Shown here one piece after another: positions 34,455 through 48,900 of a stretch of 64,000 nt of DNA. Every line of letters starts with the position of its first letter. The stretch's first letter is position 1. The notes beneath the pieces were generated by a model. The model searched no databases. It was not told the origin of the DNA and worked only from the letters and a program-made list of their open reading frames with translations. The translations under genes and the position numbers were made by a program. The stretch comes from Erythrophleum ivorense (taxonomy: Eukaryota; Streptophyta; Magnoliopsida; Fabales; Fabaceae). The stretch lies in contig JAIUCV010000001.1 of assembly GCA_026724425.1 (NCBI GenBank), positions 1,312,001 through 1,376,000 on the forward strand, read 5' to 3'.

Positions 34455-36195
34455 TGTTGAAGATTGTGCCATAAGCTAATCATTGTATTGTAAACATTGT
34501 ACTTTATTAAGAAATAAGAGTTTTTTTTATTACATTATTATTATATTTTTGCATGTTCTATATAATAGTATCTTTGGATAAATCATATTGATTATCCTAA
34601 ATATCCTTAGTCGATTATCATTATGGGAACGATGATGAACTAAGACTAGTATGATTTTAATTAATGATTATGTATTAATCATGTATAAAGATATGAATCA
34701 AAATCATAGGCATTTGTTAGAGAACAAGATGCTGGATCGACCCGCCATAAAATATTTATATGGATTAAGTCATAAGCATATCTTATATACAACCGTATCA
34801 CTGAGCCTTTAGACTTGAGATCATTATAGTTTCCAACATGAGGAATACTATTTTTGGCATAGTCAAAAGTCATCTTTAATCGGGTGATCATAAATGTTAT
34901 GATCAAGTATAATGGAATTCATGTAGAAGATGAGTGGTCAAGATAGGATTTATCCCTCTGATTAATAGAGAGATATATTTGGACCCCTCAATGAGTAAGA
35001 CTAAGAAATGTATGGCCGTGATCAAATGGGAGGGTTTCCATTTGTATTGTTAGTCTACACGTAGATCGAGAAAGTGACGATCAAGTAAGATGAAGATGAT
35101 ATTTTCATACCTCATACTTGATCTAGATATCATGTGATAAAAGAGATGTGATAAGGTTATATGACAAGTTGTATCAGGTCACTAATTTCTATATGATTTG
35201 AGTAATCACAATATCTTACTAGAGACCACTTGTGACTTGTGAGTCAAATAGTATTTTTAGCCCACTGCCAACATCATATGGGTCTACAGGATCGCACATA
35301 AGAACGAGTTAACTTGAGCTAAAATGTTCAAATTCATTAAATCTGAAATTATATCTAGATTCAATAAATGTAATGTCCACATTCAATAAATGTCATGTCT
35401 AAATTCATTGAATCTGAAAATTGCTTCTAGATTCAATGAATGTCACATTCAATATAGGGTGAAAGAATTTTATAAATAAATATATATATATATATTTGAT
35501 ATATATATAATTTATAAAATTTAAAATATATATTTATATATTCAAAATATATATATCCTTCAATTAATTTAAATCAATTAGTTTTAAATTCAAAGTCTAT
35601 ATGATAGATTTAAATTTAAACTAATATGATAATTTAAATTTAATTTATGAAATAAATTAAATTTGAATTATGTTCTAGACAAACTTAAATTTAAACTAAT
35701 TTATTTAATTCAAATTTGATTTTATTTGATTTTATTTAATTTAAAATAATATATTTTAAATTAATCAAATATATCTGAAACCCTAATAAGATACCTCTAT
35801 AAAAAGGTAGGAGACTTGAGTTTCTTAGAACTATAAAACTAAAGAAAAATCCTAAAGAGAAAAAGCGTACAGACGATGTATGAATAGCATACGAACGCCT
35901 AGAAAAAGAGGAAGAGTATGAATACTATACAGATGCCTAGAGAGAGAGTAAGAGGAGAATGTTTTCTCTACCAAGAATATGTACGGACATTGATAAAAGG
36001 CACTAACACGCTGTTCAAGTTAAGCATCTATTCATGTGGATACCTATACAGAGAGCATATTTGTAGATTAATTTTTAAAATCTGACAAAAAAGATAAATA
36101 TTTCTAGATCTATTCAATTTAAACAACATTAATAGATTTGTAAGAAGGGATTCAGAGTTTTAATTTTCCACTACAAATCCCGAAAGTTCCCAACA
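34455..36195. mobile_element. Solo LTR, 1741 bp, with 5-bp target duplication
   Basis: The element begins TGTTGAAG and ends CCCAACA, the usual TG...CA LTR termini with a short inverted repeat. It is flanked by TTTCT at 34450-34454 and 36196-36200. A promoter-like TATAAAAAGG occurs at about 35808, so transcription would run on the plus strand. Short near-repeats (ATTCAATAAATGTAATGTCC type) lie at about 35360-35460. No internal retroelement domain or second LTR adjoins it, so it is a solo LTR left by LTR-LTR recombination. Superfamily is not determined. Confidence 0.85.
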
Positions 36196-36200
36196 TTTCT

Positions 36201-36902
36201 TATCTCATATGATACACTTTTAAATTTTCACCTCGAAAGATTGTGTAATTTGAGTTCCTATTTGTTTAGTACACGATGCGTTTTTTAATTTGGAAAATTG
36301 AATTTTATATAATTTTTCACGACTATTTTATTTTATATTTTGAAATAAAATATTTAATGTACTGGCTCGCCCCAATCCATAATCCAAAGGACTTGGTTAG
36401 ACTAGCTGCATGAAATCTGATTTGTTACGAAAGTGGCAAAATAGTACTTGATACATTTGTTGTTTTAGCAGACGAACTAATAGAGTAAGCGCCATAGCTT
36501 TAGGATCTAGTTATTTATTTGTAGCTTCTTGGGATGGAAAATATTAAGAAAAAATCATGAAAAAATGTTTAAAGAAAAGTGAAAAATCAAGAGGATTTCA
36601 CACACACTGATCAAGAATATTCATGTAATAGGCAATTAAAAAGTAAATTGCTCAAGAATTTCCCAGCTCCCTGATTTAGAAAATAAGGAAAGGGATGAAA
36701 CTTTTACCCTTTGAATACAATGATTTAAAAAAAAAAAAAAGAGCAGAGCAGAGCAGTACAACAAAGACACCAAGTGGGAACAAAAACGAAATCAAGCAAC
36801 TTCCACAACGGTGGCTTGAAATTGTACTATGTAAGAAAGTCCTTTTTCATTGGCCATCAATTTGTCCAATTTAAAAGAAATATAAAACAAAACTGACTTT
36901 CT
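36201..36902. other. 3' flank of EMF2
   Basis: No other gene is seen. The part next to 36903 should contain the EMF2 3' untranslated region on the minus strand. I did not identify a single clear polyadenylation site. Confidence 0.4.
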
Positions 36903-39900
36903 TTAGCTTTTAGGGTCTGAATTCTGCTTCTGATATTGTTCAAGAATAATATTACAGTCATTCATGGTACGTGCATCTAGAAGACCATGATTCCAAAGTT
37001 TGATCATAAACAGTCTCCAACACCTGCGAAAATAAGTTTTATAAATATTTCCGTAATACAGCGACGAACATGAACATGATAGATGACGTTTAATCAGTAT
37101 ATAGCCACAAATAATGCTCATGTAGGATGTAGCATAAAATATTGCATTACTAAAACCAAACATGAACTTATAAAATAGGCACACTACATTGTCCACTGCT
37201 TTATTCTTTTTGTAAAAACAGTAATATAACAACGACAATTATACACATCATTTTTTCATCATACAATGAACTGAGCTCAGCTTTAAATGAAAAGCGCCGA
37301 AATCAGCATCACTCCAAATATGAAAAAGAGTAAATGAAACAAAATACTCATGGAACCTTTGAAAAACTCCAGACTTGTTAGTCTCACCACACACGAAATC
37401 ATTGACTTCTCTTTCGCATGTATGCTTTGCATATCTATATATGTGTGTGTGTGTGTGTAGTAAGATCAAGACTGTCAAAAGTTATATTTGTTCAATGAAG
37501 TTAAAAAACATTCTTGCTTAATAACATAGTTCCCTACAAAATGAGAAAAACAGCGAAGTAGGATGTAAATATCAAATATGCAAACACCTCAGAAATGAAA
37601 GATGTAGTTACCAAGTTAGTTCAGGGGTTCGGACAAGTTCAGGGCCATGCAGTTTAGAGAAAGCCTCACATGCCCATGGAATATGGCCATCAGCCAGAAC
37701 ACTGCCATGAAAAGGAAAAAACTGAAACTAGAAAGTAGAAATCTGAATGGACAAGCACATCAACTTTCTGAATCTCAAAGGATCATTAAGCACTGAGTTT
37801 ATCTGTTGTTAAGTGTGCGACAGCAAGATGACTTGAACCTAAATGAAAAGAACTTATTACCGCTGCTTCCGAACAAATGAGTTCCACATATGCATGATTT
37901 GCTTCTCATCTTTGGTCACGTCAACAAAATTATCAAGCATCTGCAAAAAGCCAAACCTAGATTGGAATCCTATACAAAGAGTTAAAAAAGTATACCAATT
38001 TTCAAGTTGGGAACACAAATGGTAAGCTTTCCTAATAAGGTATAGCAGTAGGTCCCAAATCCTATAAAAGTGAGCAGGGTGTAAGTCAATCTTCAACTTT
38101 TAGCCAACCATTCAATATATAACAGTTCTAAGAGAGTTTTCTTGTCCAAACTTCAACAACAATCATAATTAGAAATCTGACATCTACAAACTGACAACAA
38201 TATATTACTAATAATATAAGTAAACATACCCTTCGATCTTCAAAATCTGCAACATCATCATCAACTTCATCTTCACTATCTTGATCTGATAGAACTTGTT
38301 CAAGTGCCATTGGCTTTAAGGGAAAGAAAAGAAAGATTACCAACAAATCAGTTGGACATATGATTGCAGTAAAAGAAAATTTAAACATATAATTCAGATA
38401 TCACCAAACAAAACAAAACAAAAGAAGAAGATGATGGCATCTGATGATTAAGAATATAGTTCAATCTCCAGCTCACCGCAATTCATAGCAACCAACAAAA
38501 TTTACTAAAAGGAAAACTGATAATGGTAAAGCAGAAATACTGCAACTATCAATAATAATAATCCCACACAGGTGCATAGTTTGACCTCATTATGCATCAG
38601 TGTTATGTGTCATGTTGCATCAAGATCAGAACAAAAAAAAAACCATTAAAAAAAATTGCCAATACTTTTCATGCATCCAGCATCAACCCCACACCAAATT
38701 CAAGCTGCTCCATCCTCCTGAGATTATTACTTTACTACATACTATCAGATATCAAGTAACAACTATTATTTTTTTAAATTAAATATTTGTTTTAAGAACT
38801 CATCTTAAATCACATCTACTTGGCAACTGCTATTTCCCTGAAAGCAAAACAGCTGAAGCATCTGGATACAAAAAATATAATGGATACAGTACTTTGGGAA
38901 AAATTTAGAACACAGGTATGGCAGGGTAATTGATTTTTTTTTATAAAAGAAGAAATTGTATTAGGAAGAGACGAAAGTACAATATATTGGAAAATAAGAT
39001 ATCCTCAAACCAGATAATACAAATAAAATCACAGAGCAGAACAAAGTAAAGAAAACCTTATAAAAACTAGCAAGTGAAGAAGAGCTATCCAACCTCTTTG
39101 CATATCAGGAAGAGTGGTTCCTTTGAAAATAAATCATGTGCAGAGAACCCTAGAGAAGCCATATACACAATTTTATCCCATAACATATTTAAAGGCAAAT
39201 ATAGGCCCTTCAAGATGCGGGCATTCCTCTCCAACCAAACAAACCACAGAATCCCATAATTCGTGCATTGCCACAAAAGTTTTGTTTCCTTCTTGTTACC
39301 AAACCCTTAAATTGAATTTCATGAAATTGATCCAAAGTACCAGGGAAGACACAACTTTCTCCAATAATACCAAAAAGACTATTCCAAAGGTAACTCACTA
39401 CTGCACAATGAAGAAATAAATGGAACAAAGTTTTTGAATGAGATATGCACATTACAGTGTACTTAATGGGAAAAGGGATATCTTAATTTAGGAAAAATTT
39501 AAAAAACAGGTTTCGCAGGAACTTAAATCCATTGCATGTTTATTTAAGAACATATAGTCATTTGTTTCTGTAATAATTAAGTGACACATTTTTTTTTCTT
39601 ATAAAAATCTTTCCGCAGTTTCAAATTTATTTGTATGTTTTACAAACCCCAATGACATCAAATAGCTAACCTAGCCCAATTTTATCTCACAAAAGAAACA
39701 AGTGGCAAAACCACATTGCTCCACTCTGCCACCCCTTCCTTCTCTCTTTCCATTTGGACCAGTACTGTCACTTACTGAAGAATAAATCTGGATTTAGACC
39801 AGACTTTAGGTGGGTGTAACCTTGATTTGGGTTTATCTTTCAAGCATATCTCTAACCCCTGTATATTCTTATATCTGATATCTCTCTACATTCCCTCATC

Positions 39901-42900
39901 CAGCAATATAGGAATTTTCTTTTCCTCTATCCAGTCCCAAAACATTCTCTGTAAAAACACTTCACATTTGCCAATAATAAGTCTTCCCTAATCTAGCTTA
40001 AAGCTAGCCCAGACTCTACACTGTTATCTTTCTGTTGTCCTTTCAGTTAGTATATCACTGCTTAAGGATGTACTTTAACACTTACACAGATCAATGCTGT
40101 AAAGAATAAACAAGTAATCTTATCTAGCTCATAAGCCTTGACTTGAAAACCAAATAAAATATTTACATATTTGAAAAAACCTAAAAGAGTATATGATTGT
40201 CCCACAAGCATGATTAACGAAGAGCTTAACAGCAAAGACAACAGTTAAAGAAAACAAAAGTAACATATAAAAGTCAGTCATTCATCACCTGGGCTCTGTG
40301 AGAGTGAAAAAACTGTCGCTTCCTCAGGAGGACACAACTGAAAAGATTTTAAAAAATTATGTCAAAGTTATGTTCACTGAGTTTTATGTATAGCAAAAAT
40401 TATAATCACAAGTAAAAGAGTAATCACAATTAATTTGAACTCCATTATGACTTGGAAAGGCTATAATCTCAGACAACCACATTTGATGTCTAAAATGGTT
40501 CTGATCAGAACTTGTAATGATATAAACTGCATGCTACCCATGAATTTAGCCACTTCAGTAATAAAGTAGAATATTCAGCTATTGTAAAGCAGACAGACAA
40601 TGCTAAATAGCAAACACTAATCTATAACAATTGTCAAATACCATTTTAACCCAAAAGTTGAAGTTTTGATGTTTGAAGTGACGGACCATAAATAGTTTTA
40701 TTTACAAATTTAAAAACCAGATCAGACTGGCCAGTCAACCCAGAAAACCAGTGAATCAGTCCTTTAATTGGTCAAGGTGACCCTCTAAAACCAGTCAGCA
40801 AACAACCAATCAAAAAACTGATGAACCAAACTGGTTTGAACATTTACTTTTATCCTTTGTATTTAATCCTGTTATTGAAACAACCTACTTTTGGTTTGTT
40901 TTTCTGAATTTTTTTATGTTAAAAACAATAACAATATGTCCCTTTCCTTAATATCCATAATAAGTATTTATGTGTTTTCCCCCCTTGATTGAGAATGTTA
41001 TTGTGATGAGCAAGGTTATTAAAACCGGACCGGACCGGCCGGTTCAACTGGAAAATCGGTGAACCGGCCATCTGTCCGGTCCGGACGTGTCTCAGAACCG
41101 GTGTGCCTCAGAACCGGTCAAACTTGGTCAAGAACCGGGTTGAACTGGGCGGTTTGAAGTGAAAACCGGCTCCAAATCTGCGGTTGAACCGGTCTGTAGC
41201 TTCTTGCACATATAATTTCACAAAATGCAGCCTCTGCGTTTCGAACCCAGCACCTCGCACTCCCCAACGCCGCACGCCCACACCACTGGACCAGCAGATA
41301 TCTTTGATATTATATATGCAATATATAATATATAATATAAAACTGCGTGATTTTTATTAAAAGCAAATCACCAAAACTGGCTTCCAGCGGTCTCGAACAC
41401 ATGCCCCTTCAATTAAATCACTACACCTTCACCACTGAAGCAACTAACAATTTTGTATATCAAATGCAATATTTAATATAAAGAGTTAAAAACTTAGTAT
41501 ATTTTTATTTAAACAAATCAAAATAATCTTGTGATTCAAACTCCTGACTTTTAAATTGATAAATTACACCTATATCACTTAATCTCTATTATTACTTTAT
41601 TTATAATTATAAATTTTTAATATAATAAATTAAAAATAAAATTCATATAATTTTTATTAAAATTATATAAATAAGTTTAATATATAAAAAAATTAAAAAT
41701 TAAATATTATATCATATTTGATTTATTTTTATGTATAATTAATTATAATATGTTTCAAAATTTATTAATATTTATTTGTTATTATTTATTATATTAAATC
41801 CTAATATATAAAATAAATAAATATATATATATATATATATTTAATTATTACCGGTTCGACCACAGTCCAACCACGGTTGAACCAATGAACCGTGAACCAG
41901 TACCTTCACCGGTTCAATAACCGGTCCGGTTTTAAAAACATTGGTGATGAGTATTATTGAGTATCAAATATTCTATTATGCATGACTATGAACTTATTTT
42001 ATTCATAATAGAGTTAGTTATGATGTTGCAAATATATTACCATATACCATTTAATCATTTTCATCAACTATTTATTTAGTTTTATGCATGATATTTTTAT
42101 TGCATTATCGTGTTTTATATATATTTTTTACTGCCAATTCATTTATGATTGAACCAATGAACTACGAGCCACTCCTTTAAACAGTTCAATGATTAGTATG
42201 GCTTTTAAAGTGATTTTGCCATCATCTCTAACACACTCCTCACATGAATCCCATTGGACTTGAAGTATAGACAAAATACAAGCCCACTTAGCTTGCGCTA
42301 AAACTTCATTTAATTCTAAAGAATGGAGGTGCCAAGAATCAAACTCTAAACTACTTTGTCATAGAGGTTCTAATACATGTAAAAACCATTTAAAAACATT
42401 GGCTAAGAGGATTAAAGGTTTTAATTCTAACACATGCATGTCAGACACGTGTCATCAGTTTGTTGTGGCAATGACCGCAATATCCATGTCCAACATGCTA
42501 ACATGTCCATGCTTCATAGCTTTGAAATAGCATTACAATTGCTAGATGAAAATATTTGTTATTCCTGAATAAAACATGGGCGAAATAATGCAACATATAA
42601 AACAGCTCTTTTTACCAACAAAAAAACTTCAGGAAGTTGGACTGTTGATTGTGCAGACATATTGAAGATGAAAGGTGCTGCAAGATGCTTTATCAAAAAG
42701 GGAAAAATATGCTTTGATCTGACCCTAGTGTTTCTAGCTTATTTACATAACAGACAAGATGAGATTCTGTTAATAAATTAGCTTACTGTGAAGATTTGAT
42801 TATACAAACTAAGAATCTAGGGCCATCTAACCCCAGAGTATAAAACCAGCATTCCTCGTTCCCTCTCCAAACAGGGCACTGTCACCCCCCCCCCCCAAAA

Positions 42901-45900
42901 AAAAATCTGATTTATGTGTAGGGCTACTTCAGAAAGAAGTAGACACTTGTTGTTACATTGTAGTATGGCAACTTCACTTTGGAATAAGATGTTTAGTATT
43001 TTTTATCAGAGTTGGGTTTGCCCAGAAAATTTGGATAAGTTTTCATTGATCCGGTACAAATGTTTGAGACACAATAAAGATGGCAAAATGTTGTGGCAAT
43101 GTGCAGTTTTTTCAGTGATTAGATGTTTCTGACTAGAAAGCAATGCTAGGTCTGTAAAGGTGTTTGGCACTCTAAATGTCTTATGGGAAAGGGTATTATC
43201 TCTGGCATCCCTTTGGTGTTCTGTTCATGGATCTTTAAGGGAGTCTCTTTGAATAATATGAATAGGAATTGGACACCTTTGTTGTTTGCTTAAATTCAAG
43301 CGTTATATCCTTTTTGCTTTTCTCTTTCTTTGCTTTCTTCTCATATAGGATGCTGTCTTATCCTCCTTTCATGTAATTCTCTTTCTTTCTAAAGAAGTTC
43401 CTTTTTCTACCCAAAGAAACAAGCTCTGTCTACAGTGTGTAGGGGCAATCAGATAGCAGAATTTCACCAAGACACCACGGCAATTGGTCAGGAACAATTG
43501 TCCACTTATATTGAACAAGATAATGGTTATCCAGAACTGATGACCAAAAATGTTTGAAATAAGAAACATATAGGCCAGAAAGCATGGGAGATAGGAACAT
43601 GGCAGAAGGGCATACTTTCGTGGGTCGGAAAGCTCAACAGATAACTTTCTTGTCTTTGCAAACTGTAGCACTGCAGAAGTCCCAAGATTATTTTCAGATA
43701 TTGATTGGGCATAGTCTGGGTCTGGATGTGATTGTCCCATTGCACTTGAAACCCCTGCAAGGTCAAAGCAACTTGACATGTTATGAACACTCGGCAGCAT
43801 TAATGCTAGTATTTGCAATAGTTAAGGTCAGAAACAGCTAAAATGTAGATCTCCTAACCTAGCAAAGACATCAGTAGGCCCAAGCAGGTATGTCAATGTA
43901 TTATTATCTTCAATGTAATACAAAACTTTCTAGACAGGAATACTAAGTACGGTTGTTGCAAAGACAACGAATACCTTCTTTGCAGTGGAATAGCCAAGTC
44001 CAAAACCTACTGAGGTTATACCATGAATATAAAATTATATTGGGTTGATGCTTACCCTTAAGGAATATTATAATACTGTTGGTGATTGTGTTTGTTTGGC
44101 TTGTTTGGCCAATCGCTGGTTCATGTTTTCATTCTATGTTTTTCCCCTTTTTGTTTCTTTATTTTGTGGTTCATTTTAGGATTAGTTTTTACTCATATTT
44201 TAATTTGCTAGTTTCCTATTTTGTTTACGCAGCTAACGGGCTAAGCCCTCTTCCTACTTGTATCCTAATTTTAGTCGTATCAATAATGGAGGAGTCAGAG
44301 AGAATTTCAACTCTGACTATTAAGCCAAAATACACATGGTATTAGAGCAGTAACATAGCTGATCCTTCATTTATTCAATTCGGCTGAATAAGAATCCTGA
44401 ATGTTGAGAGCCACAAAGGCCAAGGAATTTCGTCTGTCACTAGTCATCCTCCTTCTCCTCCTCCTTCTCATCTCATCATCTCAGCCTCTGTCACTCAAAC
44501 ACGCCCCAACTCTACTCCTATTGTCTGAGCCGGCCATAAGATTAATGGGGATAATTATCTCCAGTAGTCATCAAGTGTCATGCTATTCATAGAAGGTAGA
44601 GGAAATGAAGGCTACCTAACCGGTGCAGTTGTTCATCCAGATGTCAGTGATCCAACCTACAAGAATGAGGTAGCCGACAACAATATGCTGATGGCAATCA
44701 ACTAGATGACTTTGGAGATTGGGAAGACTTATCTTCTCTACAAATCAGCTAAGAATGGATGGGATTCAGAAAGAGAAAGTTACTCCTCAATTAAGAACAG
44801 GGTTGTCATCTACAAGGTTGAAAGTTTATTACAAGAATTCAGACAAGGAGAATATAATGTCCCTTGGTATTACCACATCCTCATTAAAAATAGTCAGCAG
44901 CTTGATCTCTACAAAACACACGTGGGGTCGTGTAATGTTGATGCTACTTACTTTCAAAAGCTGAAAGAAGAAAGAAGGATTTATAAATTCCTTCTGGGGT
45001 ATTTGAAGAAGTTAGAAACAAAATTCTGTGCCTAGATCCTTGGTCATCCCTTAGATAAGTCTTTCATATGGACAAGATGGAGAAAAGTAGAGAAAGCCTA
45101 ACATTCAGGACTTCAAAGCACCTAGTAGAGACTGTTGACAGTCTGCACTAGTAGCTAGGGGCTCTAACTCGAGTGACTACAAGTTGAAAAATCAGAATAA
45201 GCCTTGGTGTGAGCATTGCAACAGAGTTAGACATTCCAAGGACAAGTGCTGGAAGCTACATGGCAATCCAAGTAGTTATAAAGGGAAACAAAAGCAAGGA
45301 GTGAAGGGGTATGCTATGACTAGTAAGACCAAAAACAATCTAACAATTCATCATTTAACCAAGAACTCATTGAGCTGTTACAACACGTACTTGGGCAACA
45401 AACTCAACTTGACATAGTAGTAGGAGCAAGCATTGTGGCTCAGTTAGGTAATTATTCCACTACACTAAATACTCAAGCTCAGCAAGTTAATACTTGGGTG
45501 GTAAATTCTGGTGCCACTAATCATATGACAAGTGATGCTTCATGCCTTGACAATTTTGTACTGTGTAATGAAGAGCTAGCTGTAAAAATTGCTAATGGCT
45601 CTTTCAAAGTTATTGGAGTTGGTACAATAAAATTGAGTTTGCTAATTGAAAGTACTCACATACACTTCAACACTGCCAATCATCCTCCTCAAGGACAAGT
45701 CTTGAAATTTGCATGGCAGCATCAAGAATAATTCAGTAGCTCTTTCTGTTAGGACCAAAGTTAGTGAAGCTATGCTTTTACGTTATCATTTAGGTCATCC
45801 CAGTTTCGAATATCTCAAGAAAATATACCCAAAGTTATTTGATAAAAATTCTCCTTCTTTTCAATGTGAAGTGTGTTATTTGTCCAACCATGTTAGATAC

Positions 45901-48900
45901 TTTTATCCCTCTCATCATCATCATATCTCCCTAAACCCTTCTCTCTAATTCATAGTGACATATGAGGCCCTTCCAGAATTAAAACTATTTCTGCGGCCAA
46001 ATAGTTTGTCACATTTATTAATGACCACATTCACATCGCTTGAACTTATCTTGTGAAAGAGAAATCTGAAGTACCCACTTTGTTTAAGAGTTTTTACTCC
46101 CTTATTCAAAATCAATTTCATACTAACATTGAAATGCTTCTAACTAATAATGGAAGAGAGTTTTTTAATGCTGTCCTTGGTGAATTTTTGAGAGAAAATG
46201 TATTATACACCAAAGTTTGTGTGTTCATAACCCTCAATAAAATAAGGCGGTCTCAGACAGGAAAAATAGACACCTTCTGGAAGTCACTAGATCCCTAATG
46301 ATTGCCTCACATATCCCTAAACCTTATTAGGTTGAAGCTGTCCTCATAGCCACTTATCTCATAAATAGACTCCCCATCAAAACCTTAAATTATGTCACTC
46401 ATTATGATCAACACTTAAAATCCTACCCAAGCACTCAAACTCCACTCTTTACATCCCAAAATTTTTGGTTGCACATCCTTCGTGCATATCTACTATAGAG
46501 GGAAACTTGACCCAACTTTTAAATGTGTCTTTCTCAGTTACTCTCCAACAAGAAGAGGGCATAAGTGAGCCTCACCATAACAAAAAGATTTTTCATCACC
46601 ATGGTTGTAACTTGTTCTTGAAACTCAACCTTATTTCCAAAAGATGCCCATTCAGGGGGGGAATCAAGATGAATGGGGTTTTCTTCGTATATTTTTACCT
46701 CCACCAGAATCTTTAGCCAGCTTTCACAGAATTGGTTTGCCTCAAACATGCCCAGATTTTCCTGTTACAGCTGCCAAACAGCCTGATAATCCTCCTGAAC
46801 CTGTTCTACAACCTGAACCCGAGACCAATAAGGAGAATGAAGGTCATAAATCAAAAGAGCTACAGGTTTACACTCAGAGGCAGAAAATAAACAGATTAGA
46901 ACCTTGCACGCTTCAAGGAAAGCACTATGAGCCTCCTCCAAGCCCAAGTAACATAGAAGATGATTTAACTGTTCCTGTCGCTCCGAGAAAGGGACTTAGA
47001 TGATTGAGCTTTAAAGGTCTAAGGTACAACCACAATACAGTAAATATATATAATTTTTTTGGTACACATAAATATTGTGTTGCAGCATACCAACTAATTA
47101 TACCCTTCTGTACTGCAAATTGTTGAAGTTACATACCATGTACCCATACCCATATTATGCACCATAACATACCACAAATCAAGCAACACTGATCCAAACA
47201 TTGTTTTTGCAGTTAGTGTGGTGAGTTAGTTTATGCACCCACCCAGAACAGAATATTTTGTGGCAGTATACCAGATTTTATAAGTACCTAAAAGGATCAA
47301 GTCACCAGGGAGAGGACTATAGAGCAGGGAAACCTACAAGTAGAAGTCTACAATAATCTAAAGTGGGCCAGAAGTATCACTGACAGATCTACTTCTAGCT
47401 GTTGCACTTTGTTGGTGGAAATCTAATAACATGGAGGAGTAAGAAGCAAAATGTGGTAGCCAAAAGTACTGCCGAGGCTGAATTCACATCATTGGCCCAT
47501 GGAGTTTATGAAGCATTGTGGATTGAAAGGATACATAAGGAATTAAGGATCCACAATCCTACACCTATGAAAATCGACTGTGACAATGAAGCAGCTATCT
47601 CCATTGCCCATAATCCAGTCCTCCATGACAGAACCAAACATGTCGAAGTGGATAAGCACTTCATTAAAGAAAAAATAGAAAGAGGCAGATTTGTGTTCCC
47701 TATGTCTCTACAAATGATCAGGTTGCAGACATCTTGACTAAAGGACTGACCAAGAAGAACTTCGACAGTTTAATAAGCAAGCTGTCCATGGAAGACATTT
47801 TCCAGCTAGCTTTGGGGGAGTTTTGAAACCTCTTGGGATATTTCAAATTATTCGAAATATCTCAATTATTAGATATATTTAAATTCTATTTTTGTATCCA
47901 CCTATCAGGTTAGCTTGTTCCCACAAGTTAGGATTTCTGTTTCTGTTTGCTATGCTTCTATTGCCTCTTGTTGTATGACACTTTGCCTTGCTTCTTCCAT
48001 AAAAGCAGGCTATCTATGTAAAAATACACACAATATATACTGGAAATTACTCTACTATTAAGAATCATGGATGACTACTTTGTTCCAGCTTCAGTTGTAT
48101 TTCCTTAACACTTCAAAACCTGGCTGGTTGAATTCTGTGTGTTATCGTTGGAACTTCCATGCCCCCAATTTTCAGATAGCTATTCAACTTGCAAACAAAC
48201 ACTATGCTGATAACTATATATTGACCCCTTTTGAGATTTTAAAAGCATAAGATCACTACCTCAAACAGCTGATATAGCTTGACAAAGAAATTGCATACCA
48301 TCAGCCTTCTCCAAAAGCTCAGTATCTTCTACATGAAAGTCAGATTCTAAGACGAGTGGATGCACATGCTTTGCATTTTTAAAAGCTGAAGTCTTTGGTC
48401 TTCTGCGCTTAAGTGGCTTTGCACTACAAACATAAAAAAGTTACCATTTTACTTCATGGCATAAACAAGGCCAAGAAAATTTCAAAACACAACAAGAAGT
48501 TCAGTGGCTTACCAAAAGAAGAATGTTTGTAATTTTGGATCAACACCATCAGCAATCATCTGGAGGAAAAAGAATATTTAAAAAAAAAATCCCTCACATT
48601 ACACGTTTATGCTATAACATTAAACAGTTTTAGATGCCTCTTCTAATTTATAAACACCACAAACATTCTTCTGAAACCTCCCAGGGTCCCCATCTAGATA
48701 TTGCAAATTACCACCACTAAATTTAAGCTTTTGAGTTTAAGAGGTCCTTGAGAAGCATATTACCACCACTAAACTCATGATATCACCCGTAAACTTTCCG
48801 AACCATTTCTATTGTCAGTTTTGCGTTCAAATACACCTGAGCTAAGCAAAAGACTGATCAACGCCTTATGCATACATTTATAACATATACTTCCAAAATA

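Noticed and set aside
41226..41440. Functional tRNA genes
   Set aside because: A-box and B-box-like sequences are present, but no acceptor, D, anticodon and T stems could be folded by eye. Reported only as tRNA-like modules of a transposon.
43369..43818. Long minus-strand frames around 43.4-43.8 kb as a separate gene
   Set aside because: The frame holding SSAMGQSHPDPDYAQSI is EMF2 exon 43754-43616 read through into its intron. The other frames are shadows.
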